64,000 bases of DNA from Phyto melanocephala (GCA_941918925.1 OW799233.1:5634001-5698000), one strand, 5' to 3'. Positions 37,346 to 49,077 are shown, counted from the stretch's first letter. Program-made: numbers and translations. Notes: generated by a model from the sequence alone, not told the origin.

Positions 37346-38485
37346 TCACTGCTTCGTCTGGTATTTGCAAAATGTTCTTTACTTTTGACTAACAACCCGT
37401 AACATTATTTTGCGTATTATTAAAGTAATCCTCATATAAAAACAAATCTAAAACTTTCGCATTTCAAAACAAATAAAATTTTCTCTACAATGATATAGAG
37501 AACAAAAAATAACTACCAATAATGTATCTTTCTTCCCCCATAAAAACATACACTCACACATACCAACTTCACAATGATATGAACGGAAAAAGCCTTTGGG
37601 CCATTATTAAATTTATAAATGGAGCTAGTTGTTTGTACAATATATTTTGTTGTTCTATAGAAAAGATTTTCATAAAAATATGCTCTCCCCTACAAACACA
37701 TTAAGCAGTAAATACTTATAAGTTTGTAACAGCGTTTGTACGAAAGTGCGTGCGTGTGCTAGTGTAGTGTGTGTAAGTGTATGAAATAAAACAATTTAGT
37801 TGAGAAAAAGAAAATATCCTGTTGTTAAGTAAAAAAAAATACTAATAAATTTAATTTCATTATAAATATGCTTGAGGCGTGGTTATGTTTCCCAATTGTC
37901 TCTGATTTTGTTGTTCTCGTTGTAATTGTTTTTGCTATATTGTTGTTTGATATGATTTCATCTTACCACTTTGAATGGTTTAAATAGGCTTATATAATTA
38001 AAACTAATTATTTAAATTGATATTCTATATTACAGCAAAATTATAAGAATTTTAATTTGCTATTATACTTGAAAAATAAAACCAATAAGAAAACATATAC
38101 ATAAATAAAGGAAATTAGCAAAACAAGCAAACAATAAATAATTACGCAAATATTTTCCATAATAAATGTGGTGTTTTTATATAAAATTGTCTATAAGAAA
38201 TTTTCCAAATTCCTACTGTTTATTTGAAATGTCCCCACTTCAAATAGTTTTAAAGTTTTTTAAGCTTCTCGATTTGAAAATACCCACACAAATTAGTTTA
38301 ATTTTCATTTAAACTCAAATATGAAAAAACGATACAAAGTTTTTACAGTTTTTCAGTCGACATCATTAAAGAACATAAAATAACTGAAAAGAAACTTAGT
38401 TACAAACACAAATTGAAACATTTTGTCACATTTTTAACATGTTAAGCCGGCTAAAATGAACTGTTTCTCTTTTTTTTTTGCCACT
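37346..38485. other. AT-rich tract with no recognised gene
   Basis: Nothing supported. The open frame 37522-37704 has no domain. Confidence 0.5.
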
Positions 38486-38770
38486 TCAAAGGCCATAGCA
38501 TTCAAGCAACAAATCAATATTAGATTTTTTTTTGGTCATTTTTTTGGTCTGTTTGGCAAGCGAATCAAAAAAAGTATTTGTATTTTTACTTTTTAATTGT
38601 AAAAGATGATGAAATAAGGGAAATTTATTTGGCAAGTTGTGTTGTAGCAAATACACTTGAAGAAATTTTAGAGCAAATAAGCAATTTTTTATTTGTTCCC
38701 TTTGGAATTGGTGAAAGAGGAAATATTTCTTAACCTTTGTTGCTCTTTGCGCAACATGTAGATCTATCAT
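38486..38770 (-). CDS. Unrecognised ORF with BESS-like C-terminus
   Basis: A 94-codon open frame on the minus strand. Residues roughly 61-92 (NTNTFFDSLAKQTKKMTKKK and on to IDLLLECYGL) resemble the BESS motif that accompanies MADF domains in insect transcription-factor-like proteins and in PIF/Harbinger accessory proteins. No MADF domain is readable upstream. The frame upstream of the Met is closed by stops, although a plausible acceptor (TTTTATTTCAG, minus strand, at about 38864) with a GTAATG donor-like site lies nearby. It may be a relic of an accessory ORF or chance. No function is assigned. Confidence 0.3.
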   Translation of the reverse strand: MIDLHVAQRATKVKKYFLFHQFQREQIKNCLFALKFLQVYLLQHNLPNKFPLFHHLLQLKSKNTNTFFDSLAKQTKKMTKKKSNIDLLLECYGL

Positions 38771-39359
38771 CTATCTTGAACGCTGCATTGTTATTCATTA
38801 CCTCTGGAATCTTTCGTGTCGTTTTCGGTGCATGCGTCGTCTGAGGGAAGCATCCTAAGAGAACTGAAATAAAACTGAATTCAAAATTGAAACAAGTCAA
38901 GTATACAAACAGTTGTGGAGAAAAGTATAAAAACATCTATTTTTAATTACAATAAATAATTTTAGTAACTAATCCTGCAGCAAATGGAACTAGTGTCCAA
39001 CTAGTATTTTACCATTTTAATAATCTAATTAGCATACAGTTTATTACTGTATTTAGTACATTTAGACCCAATTGGATGCTAAAGATAACAATTCAATAAT
39101 CCTTATTATAAAACCTGCATTACAACTAAAATATCTGAATCAATTTTCTATCACAGAAATATTCTATCAATTCATGAACTACATCAAGTACTAGTACTCA
39201 TCACCACTAGTGTTTTTCTAGAGAAACTCTAACAGCGAGTGGGCCATTTTAAATTTAAATCGGTTATAAATAAACGTGCTGATTGTTTCTTAAAATTTAA
39301 CTTAGTAACACAATATCATTCATTTGACTACCACGACTGGCAATACTCAATCCGATCAG

Positions 39360-39657
39360 CCAAATTTTTTTACGAAAATTTTTTTTCAAAGAAATGCGAT
39401 AAATGTTCCCGAGAACGATGCATATTCTCATCCACAACGGCAAATTTTTCGATTGAATGCTCTGGACGAGTACGTACTTGGCTTACTTTATCCAATAACT
39501 TTCCATATTCATGAACTCGTTTCACAAATTGAACTGAAGGCCGACCTCTTCTCGAAAATTTTTCACGTAAATTTCTTACAGTTTGCGTTAAAGACTGAAT
39601 ACTTTGGAAGCAATTTTGTTCGAATATAAAGCGTCTCACTTTGAAAATGACAATCAT
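39360..39657 (-). pseudogene. Transposase N-terminal helix-turn-helix fragment
   Basis: A 95-codon open frame on the minus strand: KVRRFIFEQNCFQSIQSLTQ, then LREKFSRRGRPSVQFVKRV and KVSQVRTRPEHSIEKFAVVDENM. The run of a helical start, a basic RRGRPS-like segment, and a TPE-I-x-x-V linker matches the DNA-binding half of insect mariner-type transposases. It differs clearly from the copies at 9.4 and 46.5 kb, so it is another lineage. The catalytic region is absent. Plus-strand open frames here are shadows. Confidence 0.6.
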
Positions 39658-39754
39658 AAATCTGAAAATACAAAAAAAATTTTGTTATTCTACCTTTTAA
39701 AGTCAATGTAATTGGTAGTTTAAATTTTAATTTTTAAATAGCCCACCGCTTTAG

Positions 39755-40865
39755 TACACAGAAAAAAATATTCCTTAAATTTGTTTAATTAATTGACTTT
39801 TTGATTTGTTTTAAAATTCTAATTATATTTTTCATTAACTAAATTAATTTTTTTAGTTGATATTAAATATTTTCAAAAAACAAAGAGATTTCTGTCAGTT
39901 GAATAAAATAAATAAAAATAAAAAATGTTATTTTAAATGAAATTTTTTGAAAATTGAATTTCTTATAATAAATTTAATATAATTATTATTCAAGGAGCAG
40001 AATAATAAAAAATAGTAGACAATCTGCATGAAAAAGTTCTGGTAAGTGAAAGTATATAAAAATATGTTCAGTTTTTAATATAATAAATGGTTTCAGTTTC
40101 ATTGTAGATGTGCCCAAATCCAATAATTATTGTATCCCCTTATATTCCTCAGAATTCTCATTTTAGTAGGTAAGTTTGTTGAATTTCTTCACTCTGTCTG
40201 ATCAAGCCTTTTTACCGGTTAATATTCCTTTATATCTAGGTTGTTGATGCTACCAGTTATTTTTGGATCTCCGGCTTTCGATATGGTATAGTATGTCTAC
40301 TTATGGAACCCTACTTCTTATGCTAAGTTATTTTTATATAAGTAACAAAATGTATTTAAAAACATAGATTCATATGTACCATATATGTATATTAAGAATA
40401 TATAAATATCAAAAAAATATATATTTTTTTTTTTTTCTTAACAGGTTAACTGCCTGTTCAACGATGTCGAAAGAAAACCCAAGCGAAATTTCATTTGTAC
40501 AAATACGTTGAAAACAAAAACAAATTTTTAGTTTGTACGAATGAAAATTCGCTTGTGATTTTTTTCGACATCGTTGAACAGGCAGTAAATAATTTTTGTT
40601 ATTGATATAATAAATGATTTTATTATATAATTACCAAATATAGACATGATTAAATTAATTAAAATAATTTTTGAAAATTATGGAAATTTTAATTAATTTT
40701 TTAATACTGTTTTAATTGATATTTTTCTTAATATTTTTTCAATTAAAACTATTAATTTACATTTAATTAATAGTATCATTTTGATGATTGGAGCAAAATT
40801 AAACAATTTTTTAATTATTAATATTAATTTCGTAATTGAAGTTCATATTTATTTTTTTCTGTGTA
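39755..40865. mobile_element. Putative TIR element, host of a nested MITE
   Basis: A 16-bp perfect inverted repeat, TACACAGAAAAAAATA, stands at 39755-39770 and inverted at 40850-40865. Sequence next to both ends is rich in TTAATTAA-type motifs. The interior is non-coding and contains the MITE at 40450-40585. Because the repeat is short and A-rich, the pairing may be two separate element ends rather than one element. Confidence 0.5.
40450..40585. mobile_element. Hairpin MITE with TAA target duplication
   Basis: 136 bp. The left end CTGCCTGTTCAACGATGTCG is matched by its reverse complement at the right end, and the pairing continues with mismatches through most of the element (AAGCGAAATTTCATTTGTAC against the inverted right half). 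TAA occurs on both sides (40447-40449 and 40586-40588). A 3-bp TWA-type duplication suggests PIF/Harbinger-like mobilisation; that is inference from the duplication only. Confidence 0.82.
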
Positions 40866-42462
40866 GCTTTGAGTTTTCTACAGGAAAACAAAATTATATG
40901 AAATTTATCCAAAAAATTTATTGAGAGTAAATTTGTCAATTACTTAAAACTGCATCAAATAAAAGACCCAAAAACATTAAAAATTTATGCAAGCTTTTTT
41001 GCAATAAAAAATTAGAACCATTTATCAGAAGAAATTTTATTTCAAACTTTAAAAGATTTTACAAAAATAACAACTATTTAATATAACAATTGAAGAAATA
41101 TTGCTGAGATTAATGTTAATAACAAAAAGTTATATTAAATACAAATTAATAAATTTACAACACCTAAAAAAGAAAGTCAGATTTTTAAAAATAATACTCT
41201 CGATTTTGGCAGCAGCTATAGTGCGACAAAATTTCTTTTCTAAAATATTATTTTCACCAATTCAGATTGCATTTGATGCCCCATAATTAAATCCAATATG
41301 AAAACAAAAAACTTTCTACGTGTAAGTACTTGTATTCTGGCAATTGAAGTTAGATGTGAGTGAGATTTCTTTTTTTTCAAATAAACATCTATAAGCATTC
41401 ATTCTAGTTTTTCCTTTATTTTCTATACTTTAAACGAAAAGTATATACGATAAAGATAGAGAAGAAATGTTTCGTTTATTTTTATCTGTCTAATATATTT
41501 CTGGTATAAGTATACACATATTTCGTTTTATTTCATACTTCATTTCTGCTGACATCACTTAAACTAAGCCACCGCACAACACAAGTATTTACCAAACAGC
41601 TAAACCAAAAATAACCAGCCAAAATAAGTATCAGTTAAAAGAAATGGAATCATATTAAATAAAATAGAATTTATATACTATATAAAGAAGAATAAAAACA
41701 AATAACATTTATGTTAAAAATCGCCAAAATAAAAAACCAGCAACAGAAACTTTGTCGCCAATAGAATTGGGCAAAACGAAAAATTAAAGCAAAACCCCGA
41801 AATAGTTACAAACCAAAACAGAAACAGACAGATAAACAAAAAAGGACCAAAAATAAAACAATATTCATTCATTAGTTTAACAATGAAAACAGTCATATCC
41901 TTTTACAACATAGTCAACATGTTGTTGTAAAGCAAACACTCATCTACTACATACATATAACAAATGCAAAAAAAAATAAATAAATTTTATACAAAAAAAA
42001 CATACTAAAATTTAAAGGAATATTTAGACCATGAAATATTCACACTACAAACCTACTGGCTTATATTTTTAACTTAAAAATAAACATGCACATACATACA
42101 TACATACATAAACACATACATATACTCTCGCAAAAAAAGATGAGACAAAACGAAAAGAGCTGTTACACATACTCACACATACAAACTTGAATAGCTCTAG
42201 ACTTTGGCTTGTATTCTATTAAACTGTTTCAGGCATAGAGTGTAATTGAGCAGAAGTTCTTAACATTCGATAAAATCTCTATTTATAGCCAACGGAAGAT
42301 AATTTATCCCATTAATGTATTTTCTTTTTTATTTATTTATACATTTTATTAAATATTGACGATAAATCTTTAATTTAATAAAAGAAATATTCTGTTTTTT
42401 ATTTTTTGGAAATTTACAATTTAACTGCTTTTCACAAAATATTTTAAATATTTTTTAAAACC
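40866..42462. other. AT-rich tract with no recognised gene
   Basis: Open frames 41101-41286 and 41714-41896 (minus) are low-complexity. A CATA microsatellite lies near 42092-42108. Nothing else recognised. Confidence 0.5.
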
Positions 42463-42955
42463 ATCACCTGTGGTGCCAAGGTTATATCGTCGCTGCTCTA
42501 ATGAAATCGGTTATGTGACAATTTAAAAAAAAAAATTATCGCTCTGTTTTGAACCATTATTGGTTATACATCTACTCACATAATGTTGTGCCGGCAGCAA
42601 GTGCATATATACACACGTTATACATATTTAATTAAAACTTTTGTAAAAGATAAGTCTGATGCTGTATATACATATGTATGCTCTATTCTTGTAATTAAAA
42701 TCAAACATTATAGTAACCGTTTAATAATAAATTGAATGGTTCAAAAATAAATAATGTCAGTTTGCGTAAATGTTTTTTTTTTCGCACTCCTGAAAACTCA
42801 GTAAAAAACAAATATCTAAATTGGTTAGAGCAACGCCGATATATAGCTTTGTAAGCTGCCACACGTTGCACCGAGCTGTTTGTGATATCAGCCTTTTGGA
42901 AATATTCGGCAATTTATAGCTAAGAAAATTCTATATAATCGCACTACACCTAGTT
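42463..42955 (+). mobile_element. Highly diverged DINE-like copy
   Basis: Starts CATCACCTGTGGTGCCAAGG and, after unrelated sequence, shows a GATATATAGCTTTGT block near 42838 and GATATCAGCCTTTTGG with GAAATATTCGG near 42885-42910. These resemble blocks of the family in roughly the right relation. The hairpin end and most of the core are gone. Low-identity assignment. Confidence 0.4.
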
Positions 42956-42973
42956 TCTTTCCTACTATTTTTC

Positions 42974-44676
42974 TACTAAGATAACATAGCCCGACAAAAT
43001 TTCTTTGAATGTATCAACTGATTCTAGTTCATTTGGGTGCGCTGAATTCAAATCTATAATCAATTTGTCTCTATCAGCTCTAGTTTTCATGATATAGCTT
43101 TTTAATACCCTCCACTGTAAGTGAGGAGGGTATGTATCAGTTTGTCATTCCGTTTTTTCCGAAAATATTACTTTTGTGTAATTGCTAGCTGATTAACGGG
43201 AATTTTATTTGTGTAATATTATTCAGAACGTTATTTCTTCTTTTTGCACTCCAATTGCATATCGGAAAAAGGTTGCTTGTAATAAGTCGTTTTTGGCAGT
43301 TGGAAAAGTTTATTAAAAATGTGTTGATCTAAATAGAAATGACTTCCAATAGAAGATGTTGTAAAAATAACGCTGACACATTTTGTTATATTTGTGTAGA
43401 ATACACATTTAAAGAAAACATAAGACCTATTTCGGAATGTGTTAAAAATCGTATTTAGATTACTTTGGAGTTGATCTTGGTGACCAAGTAAAAAGCTGGG
43501 CTCCACACATTGTGTGCAATACTTGCTGTGTAACTTTGCGACAGTGGACTCAAGGAAATCGAAATAGCGATTGGCGCCTCTTCGCGGACAGTTCCAAGAG
43601 AAGTTTGAAGTGCGTCTTATTGCACAATGGCAATGTGTATGCATCAATTTCAATTGAGCACTCCACAACAATGAAAGAAGAATATAACGAAATTGCATTA
43701 GTTATAAAAAAAATATAAAATACCAAGACCACCAATGGATCATTTGTGTTTATCTTAAAATGGTAAATTTTCTTCTTGGACAACAGAGTGGTTATACTAA
43801 GTACCCTTGCTTTTTGTGTCTCTGGGATAGCAGATCCAAGCAACAACATTGGCGACAAAAATATTGGCCTACGAGAGAAAATTATCGCTGGCGATAAAAA
43901 TATTCAAATAAAGCTTTAGTTGCACGTGAAAATATCGTCCTATCACCATTGCACATCAAATTAGGACTCATGAAGCAGTTTGTTAAGGCTCTGAATCACG
44001 ATGGGGAATGTTTTGCATATATTTGAAGCAAAACGCCTAATCTAAGTAGAGATAAGATTAGAGCAGGAGTTTTTGACGGTCCCCAGATAAGGCAGTTTAT
44101 GAATGGCAACAATTTTGATAAGTCAATGACCTAAACTAAACGAAATGCGTGGACATCATTCGTCCAAGTTTTAAAAAGTTTCTAGGGAAATAATAAAGCT
44201 CCAAATTATGTTCAATTAGTGGAGAATATGCTGGATAAGTTCAGAGACCTTGGCTGCAACATGATTATTAAAATTTAATATTTGCACAGTCACTTGGACC
44301 GATTTCCTGAAAATTTTGGTAATTTAAGCGAAGAACAAGGAGAAAGGTTTTACCAAGATAACAAAATTATGGAGAATCGGTACCAGGGAAGGTGGGATAC
44401 ACATATGGCGGCAGACTACTGTTTAATCCGGCTGCTCATTCCAGATTGTCTCTTAAAAGAAGCTTTACATCCTGTAACTAGAATTATATTTATATTATGT
44501 TTTTAATGATTTGTGAAAATTTTTTTATTTTAATAAATCTGTATGAAAAAGCTATATAAACTAGAGCTGATAAAGACAAACTGATTACAGATTTGAATTC
44601 AGCGCACCTAAATTAACTAGAATCAGTTGACAAATTCAAAGAATCAAATTGAGTGTTGGCCTGTGTTATTTTAGTA
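42974..44676 (+). mobile_element. TIR-bounded relic carrying an orphan protein family
   Basis: Imperfect TIRs of about 130 bp: left 42974-43104, right 44546-44676. They share ACTGATTCTAGTT, GTGCGCTGAATTCAAATCT, TATCAGCTCTAGTT and ATATAGCTTTTT in mirrored order, and outermost a TACTAA-x-ATAACA-type end. Between them lies a decayed gene (next entry). Just inside the left TIR, 43106-43170 is a DINE-type 5' end (ATACCCTCC, GGAGGGTATG, TTTGTCATTCCG), a later insertion. The arrangement shows that this gene family is, or was, cargo of a cut-and-paste-type DNA element. Length is about 1.7 kb. Confidence 0.75.
43339..44510 (+). pseudogene. Orphan zinc-binding/'WRLF-DSSKRSLK' family protein, broken
   Basis: Begins MTSNRRCCKNNADTFCYIC (43339), then a stop and frameshift, then LDYFGVDLGDQ, APHIVCNTC and LRQWTQG. 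The paired CxxC motifs look zinc-binding. RNSDWRLFADSSKRSLKCV joins directly, then LLHNGNVYASISIEHS and, after further breaks, KMVNFLLGQQSG-like, PLHIKLGLMKQFVKAL-like and SHLDRFPENFGNLSEEQGER with ENRYQGRWDTHMAADYC (about 44290-44430). I recognise this as a family of uncharacterised multi-copy proteins in arthropods and other invertebrates. The segment normally between the zinc region and DWRLF is deleted. At least five breaks are present. Function unknown; the TIR context suggests transposon cargo. Confidence 0.7.
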
Positions 44677-44685
44677 AATTTTTTG

Positions 44686-46230
44686 ATTTTCTTTTGTTTT
44701 AATTCCTCTTAACAAAGCTTTCGTTAGGCATTCTTCTATGTTCTTCTGAAATCGTGATCCTTTTAAAAAGTTTGCAAAAGTCTGTCTTGAAGTCTGAATA
44801 TGAAGAAACCAAAGAGCAGCAACAACATTTATCTTGCATTTCAATGACAATGGCCACCAAAAGCAACTGTAATCAAATGAACAACAAAGTAGAGAGAATA
44901 AAAAAACTTCAATCAAATACAAAATACAACTAAAAGAATTGCCTGCGAAGAAAAATAAATGCAAAACATTTGAAAAATAGAAAAATAAAAAGAAAAAATA
45001 TCAAATAAAGAAAACTGTTCACTTTAAAAAGAAAAACTTGACCTTGTCACTTGAATAAAAATCTCTTTACCATGTTGCTACACACTTCTAGTCAAAGAAT
45101 TATTTTTGTAAAAAAAAACCAACAAACAAGACTTAAAATTATATTTTTGATTCTTAATTTTTTTTTTCATTTTTTTGGCGTCTAGCTTTTCTCTTTTTCA
45201 CCAAATGCTAAAAAAAATCGGTTTTCAGAAGCCAAACACAAATATACTTTTTTAAACCACATAAAATTTGTAATGTATATAACAAGTTTAAAAAATTTAG
45301 CGTGAATCTTGTCTTTAATTATTTATTTAAAATTTTTTTTCCTTTTACACAGATTAGTGATATAATTAAATTTCAAATTGATTCGTTATTAAAGAAAATA
45401 ATTTCCAATTAGCATTCCTTTTAAGACTATTAATTTAAATCCGCAATTAATGTATTTAAGTGCTTAAAATGTAATCTATTATTAATTAATGTTTTTTTCT
45501 TTAACAAATGCCTTTTAGCCGCTATTTGGAATTTGTATTAGCAACATCATCAGCAATACCTCACTTTTTTTCGTCTCTTTTTATCACCTTTTTATTGAGG
45601 GAAACATCATTAACATCATTAATTACTTCTTCAGAACACACATGCCTTTTCCAAAAAGAAACAGAAACAACTACAACAAACAACTTAAAATATTGTGTGA
45701 CCACAGGACATGCAACATATTTTTCCCGTTAGTGCGTAGTCTAGGTGACAAAGTAGAATATTTATGCACGAACGTAATTTATATGAAGGCGATACACCCA
45801 AACACATGATATAGTAAATTAATCCAGCACATATGTGCTATGTCCTGCCTATATGTGAAAATTTTGTGCATAAATTATTAATTTTTAAGGTTTTTGTTCG
45901 TATGACTATGAATTTTTTTTTTTTTTTGTTTTTGACTGTTCTTTATCCAGTCAAATAAGAGAGCTAGCGGTTAATGAAGATTGTTTTTTTCATAAACGTT
46001 TTCATGACTTTATATAGGAAATTGTAGAGATTTTCTTGCATTATCAAATAATTTCAAAAATTCTTGGTTTAATAAAGCGTAAAAAAATTATAGAGAAAAT
46101 TGATTTATTATGTAGGAGACCTTCTGGACTAAAACTAATTTTTGTCCGTTGCTAGTTTAAGATGTCTGAAATGAAGAAAAATTTATGATTAAAAATATAA
46201 CATTTCAAACTTAATACAACAGTTATTAGT
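44686..46230. other. AT-rich tract with no recognised gene
   Basis: Open frames 44671-44964 (minus) and 45508-45732 show no domain. No repeat recognised. Confidence 0.5.
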
Positions 46231-46423
46231 TTTTGCACAAACCATTGCTTTCTTGGCATAAGACCTTGTCACATTACTACCAACCATATTTTCCGGTGTT
46301 TCCATAAAATCATTTAGAGTGAATGTAAGACTTTATGATGTTATGATCATGTGGTTTTACTATAAAACTTTTAGTACAAAATCCTGCGATTTTACTACGG
46401 GATATTAATTTAGAAAATTTTTA

Positions 46424-47250
46424 AATTTTAAGGTCCGATCTTGAATGTGAACCACACCTAAACGTCAAGTTTTCTTTCTGCATTTCATTTAACATTTCTC
46501 AATTTCAGACTAACTCTATTTGAACCATGGAAAGTTACACAATCGAACAACGCTTTAAAGTTATTCAGGCTTATTATGAAAATGAGCGTTCAAATCAAAA
46601 TGCATTTCGTGCACTTTGTGATTTTTTCGGTCAATTTAATCATTCAAATGTGCGTATAATCGGAAAAATCGTGCAAAAATTTAAGCAAACCGAGTCTGTA
46701 AGAGATATAAAAACACCAGTGCATGCTCGTGCAGCTCGTACTGCAGAAAATATTGCTGCTGTTCGCAATAGTGTGGCTAAAGAGCCGACCACCTTAACTC
46801 TTCGTCTTGCCCAACAACAGCACCTCCCACGCTCGTCGTTGATAAACATTATGCATAAAGGCTTGCATTTACAGGCTTACAAGGAGCTATTGACTCAAGA
46901 ACTAAAGCCTCTTGACCATTCCAAACGTCGTCAATGGTCCAAATGGTGGCAAGAAGTGTCAACCGTGAATGAGTGAGTGATGAGGCACATTTTCACCTCT
47001 GTGGATTCATTAATAAGCAGAATTGCCGCATTCGGGTGAATGATAATTCAAGAGTGATTGTCGAAAAACCTATGCACCCACCAAGAGTGACTGTTTGGTG
47101 CGCTTTATAGGCTGGCGGCATCATCGGGCCGTATTTTTTCCAAAATGAGGACGGTAAGGCAGTTACTATGAATGGTGTTCACTATCGTGAGATGATAACG
47201 AACTTTTTATAGCCCGAATTGGAAGACATGGATGTGGACGATATGTGATT
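46424..47250 (+). pseudogene. Mariner element, 3'-truncated, with long N-terminal ORF
   Basis: The 5' end TTTTAAGGTCCGATCTTGAA is the same terminal sequence as in the mariner nested at 55.56 kb. The ORF 46527-46976 (149 codons) starts MESYTIEQRFKVIQAYYENE and carries both helix-turn-helix regions and the linker (TPVHARAARTAENIAAVRNS, then LTQELKPLDH). One frameshift and a TGA precede SDEAHFHLCGFINKQNCRI (first catalytic Asp). MHPPRVTVWCAL-stop-AGGIIGPYFF and VTMNGVHYREMITNFL follow. Sequence stops at MDVDDM, just before the second Asp. This is the best-preserved N-terminal half in the window. Confidence 0.88.
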
Positions 47251-47595
47251 TTATTAAACCTTTTGGCCTTAACATAAAATCATTTGTGTAAGACCATCTA
47301 GTTTTAGTATAACACCTTACAAACTCAATATAAGATATTTCTATCTAAGTCTAAGTCGTTCGTGACGTTGTTATCGTAGTAGAAGACCTTGTTGCATTAG
47401 TTTTAAGATTTTTGGTATAATTCTTTCAGGTGTATGTATTACATTTGTAATTCTTACCTGCTACTCTTTTATGTAAATAAAATACTATTGTATAAGACCA
47501 TTCGATCTAAATATAAAATATACAAAAATTTGGAAAGTTATTATGAGACCGCTCGTAAGCTTCGAAGTATTTTAATTTGAGCAAAAATTACTAAT

Positions 47596-48130
47596 GTGAA
47601 AACAATGCAAAGAGTTGTCAAAGATATAAAAAAACTGATGCGGTTATTGACACTAAGTAAGGCCAGTCCCTTGAAAACATTGCTATTAGAAACGAGAGTG
47701 TCGCCACAAACATCAATTCGTCATCGTTCTCAACGACTTGAAACTTCATACATCATAACACAGCGAATTTTGACAAAATACCTTAACATTCATGTGTATG
47801 AAATTCAGCTTAATCAGAAACTAAAATCAACTGATAATGAAACCGACGGCTATTCGTTTAACGAGTAACTGAGCAAAGTGAAAACAATTCGAAAAAAAGT
47901 CATATACTCCGTTGAAGCGTATTTCCATCTGAATGGCTTCATTGTTAAACAAACTTATCAAATTTGAGGCTCAGAAAATCCTCTTGCAATTAATGAGAAA
48001 CAAATACATCCCCAACGAGCATCTGGTTGGAGCAGATTTTGGTCAGGCGCTATGACTGTGCCTAACTTTTTTGAAAATAATGCCAAAATCGCAGTTAATG
48101 TAAACATCATGGATCTGGATGATGTATGAT
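47596..48130 (+). pseudogene. Mariner transposase fragment, second copy
   Basis: The 90-codon frame 47596-47868 contains TSIRHRSQRLETS, RILTKYLNIHVYEIQLNQKL (second helix-turn-helix and linker). In the same frame after stops come SVEAYFHLNGFIVKQTYQI (first-Asp block with Asp-Glu replaced), GSENPLAINEKQIHPQRASG, and VNVNIMDLDDV. It lacks both ends and the other catalytic residues. More diverged than its neighbour at 46.4 kb, so an independent older insertion. Confidence 0.75.
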
Positions 48131-48477
48131 GATCTTGACATCAGTAAGATACAGCCACATCGATGTGAAAAGTCATGAAAAATTTCCTAAGAACAGAAAT
48201 GCTCTATCATTAAACTCATGGGATATTTTTTCCATATTTAAATTTAATTTTAAGAAGTTTTGGTCTACGTATAAGACGTTCAGCTCCTATAACTAGATAT
48301 TTTTATCTTATAAAAAATCATTCTGGTTAAAGTATGAAATCCTTGATCTTAACGTAAGGGTTTTGTTCTTCTTGAAAACCTGGTTTAGCCAAATCACAAT
48401 ACCATTCGGCCTTAGTAAAAAACTTTTTGTTAGGGCTAAGTATATAATTCTATGTTCACAGCATAGAATCGAAACAA

Positions 48478-48702
48478 GGTAGGTAGGTAGGTAGGTAAGG
48501 CTGGTACAAAGTTACCCTCACACCTTCACTCGGAGACCATTACGGTCCATTGTGACGCCTTAATAGAGAGAAGAATAGAATAAGAATAGAAATATTTAGG
48601 ATAGAAGAGAAAGAGAAGCAGACAATTCCAGAGTCTCTGGCGGGAATCGAACCCGCAACCCCCAAACAACTGACTTGTCCTTTACTGACTAGTCCACAGG
48701 GG
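48478..48702 (-). mobile_element. tRNA-derived SINE, copy 1
   Basis: Flanked by a perfect 11-bp target-site duplication, AATCGAAACAA (48467-48477 and 48703-48713). On the minus strand it begins CCTGTGGACTAGTCAGTAA, contains a canonical pol III B box (complement of GGGAATCGAACC at 48642-48653), an AG/CT-rich middle, and a body ending in a (CCTA)n tail, seen on the plus strand as GGTAGGTAGGTAGGTA at the start. Length 225 bp. A mature tRNA is not encoded: no acceptor stem closes the head. Confidence 0.9.
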
Positions 48703-49077
48703 AATCGAAACAAACTGATCTTAGTTTTTAAATGAAAGAAATTAATATAAGAACTCCTGGTTTAAATTAGAGACTCTGTGACGTTGCTAAAAATTCTAGT
48801 TTTCTGTCGTTCCGTTTTCTGAGTTAAAAAATAAGACCGTATAGTTTTCATACCCAACCTTAATACTTCTTAATGCTAAAAAAATACTTATACTGGTTTA
48901 ATTTCGAGAAAAATTTTGCACTGTTTTGTCCTCCGTATATTCTGCACATAATTGAATTTTTGTTAGAGTCATACTAAGTACCAAATTAAAGGTAGGGAGC
49001 ATCGTGCTAATATTCTGTAAGATCTCCAAATATTTTTTTTATGTTAATGCTTTTTTTTAGTAAAGTTTACAACAATT

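Larger units (their letters stand above)
46240..48440. repeat. Degenerate short-period array interrupted by mariners
   Basis: Blocks 46240-46420, 47250-47560 and 48230-48440 are built from variants of a unit of about 25 bp with a core like GGTTTTAGTATAAGACC. Examples: TCTAGTTTTAGTATAACACC, TCTGGTTAAAGTATGAAATC, TTCGGCCTTAGTAAAAAAC. The mariner fragments at 46.42-47.25 and 47.60-48.13 kb sit between the blocks. Divergence is high and the period is irregular. Confidence 0.5.

Noticed and set aside
43231..43858. Minus-strand open frames of 155 and 102 codons
   Set aside because: They are antisense shadows of the orphan transposon-borne gene that is readable on the plus strand.
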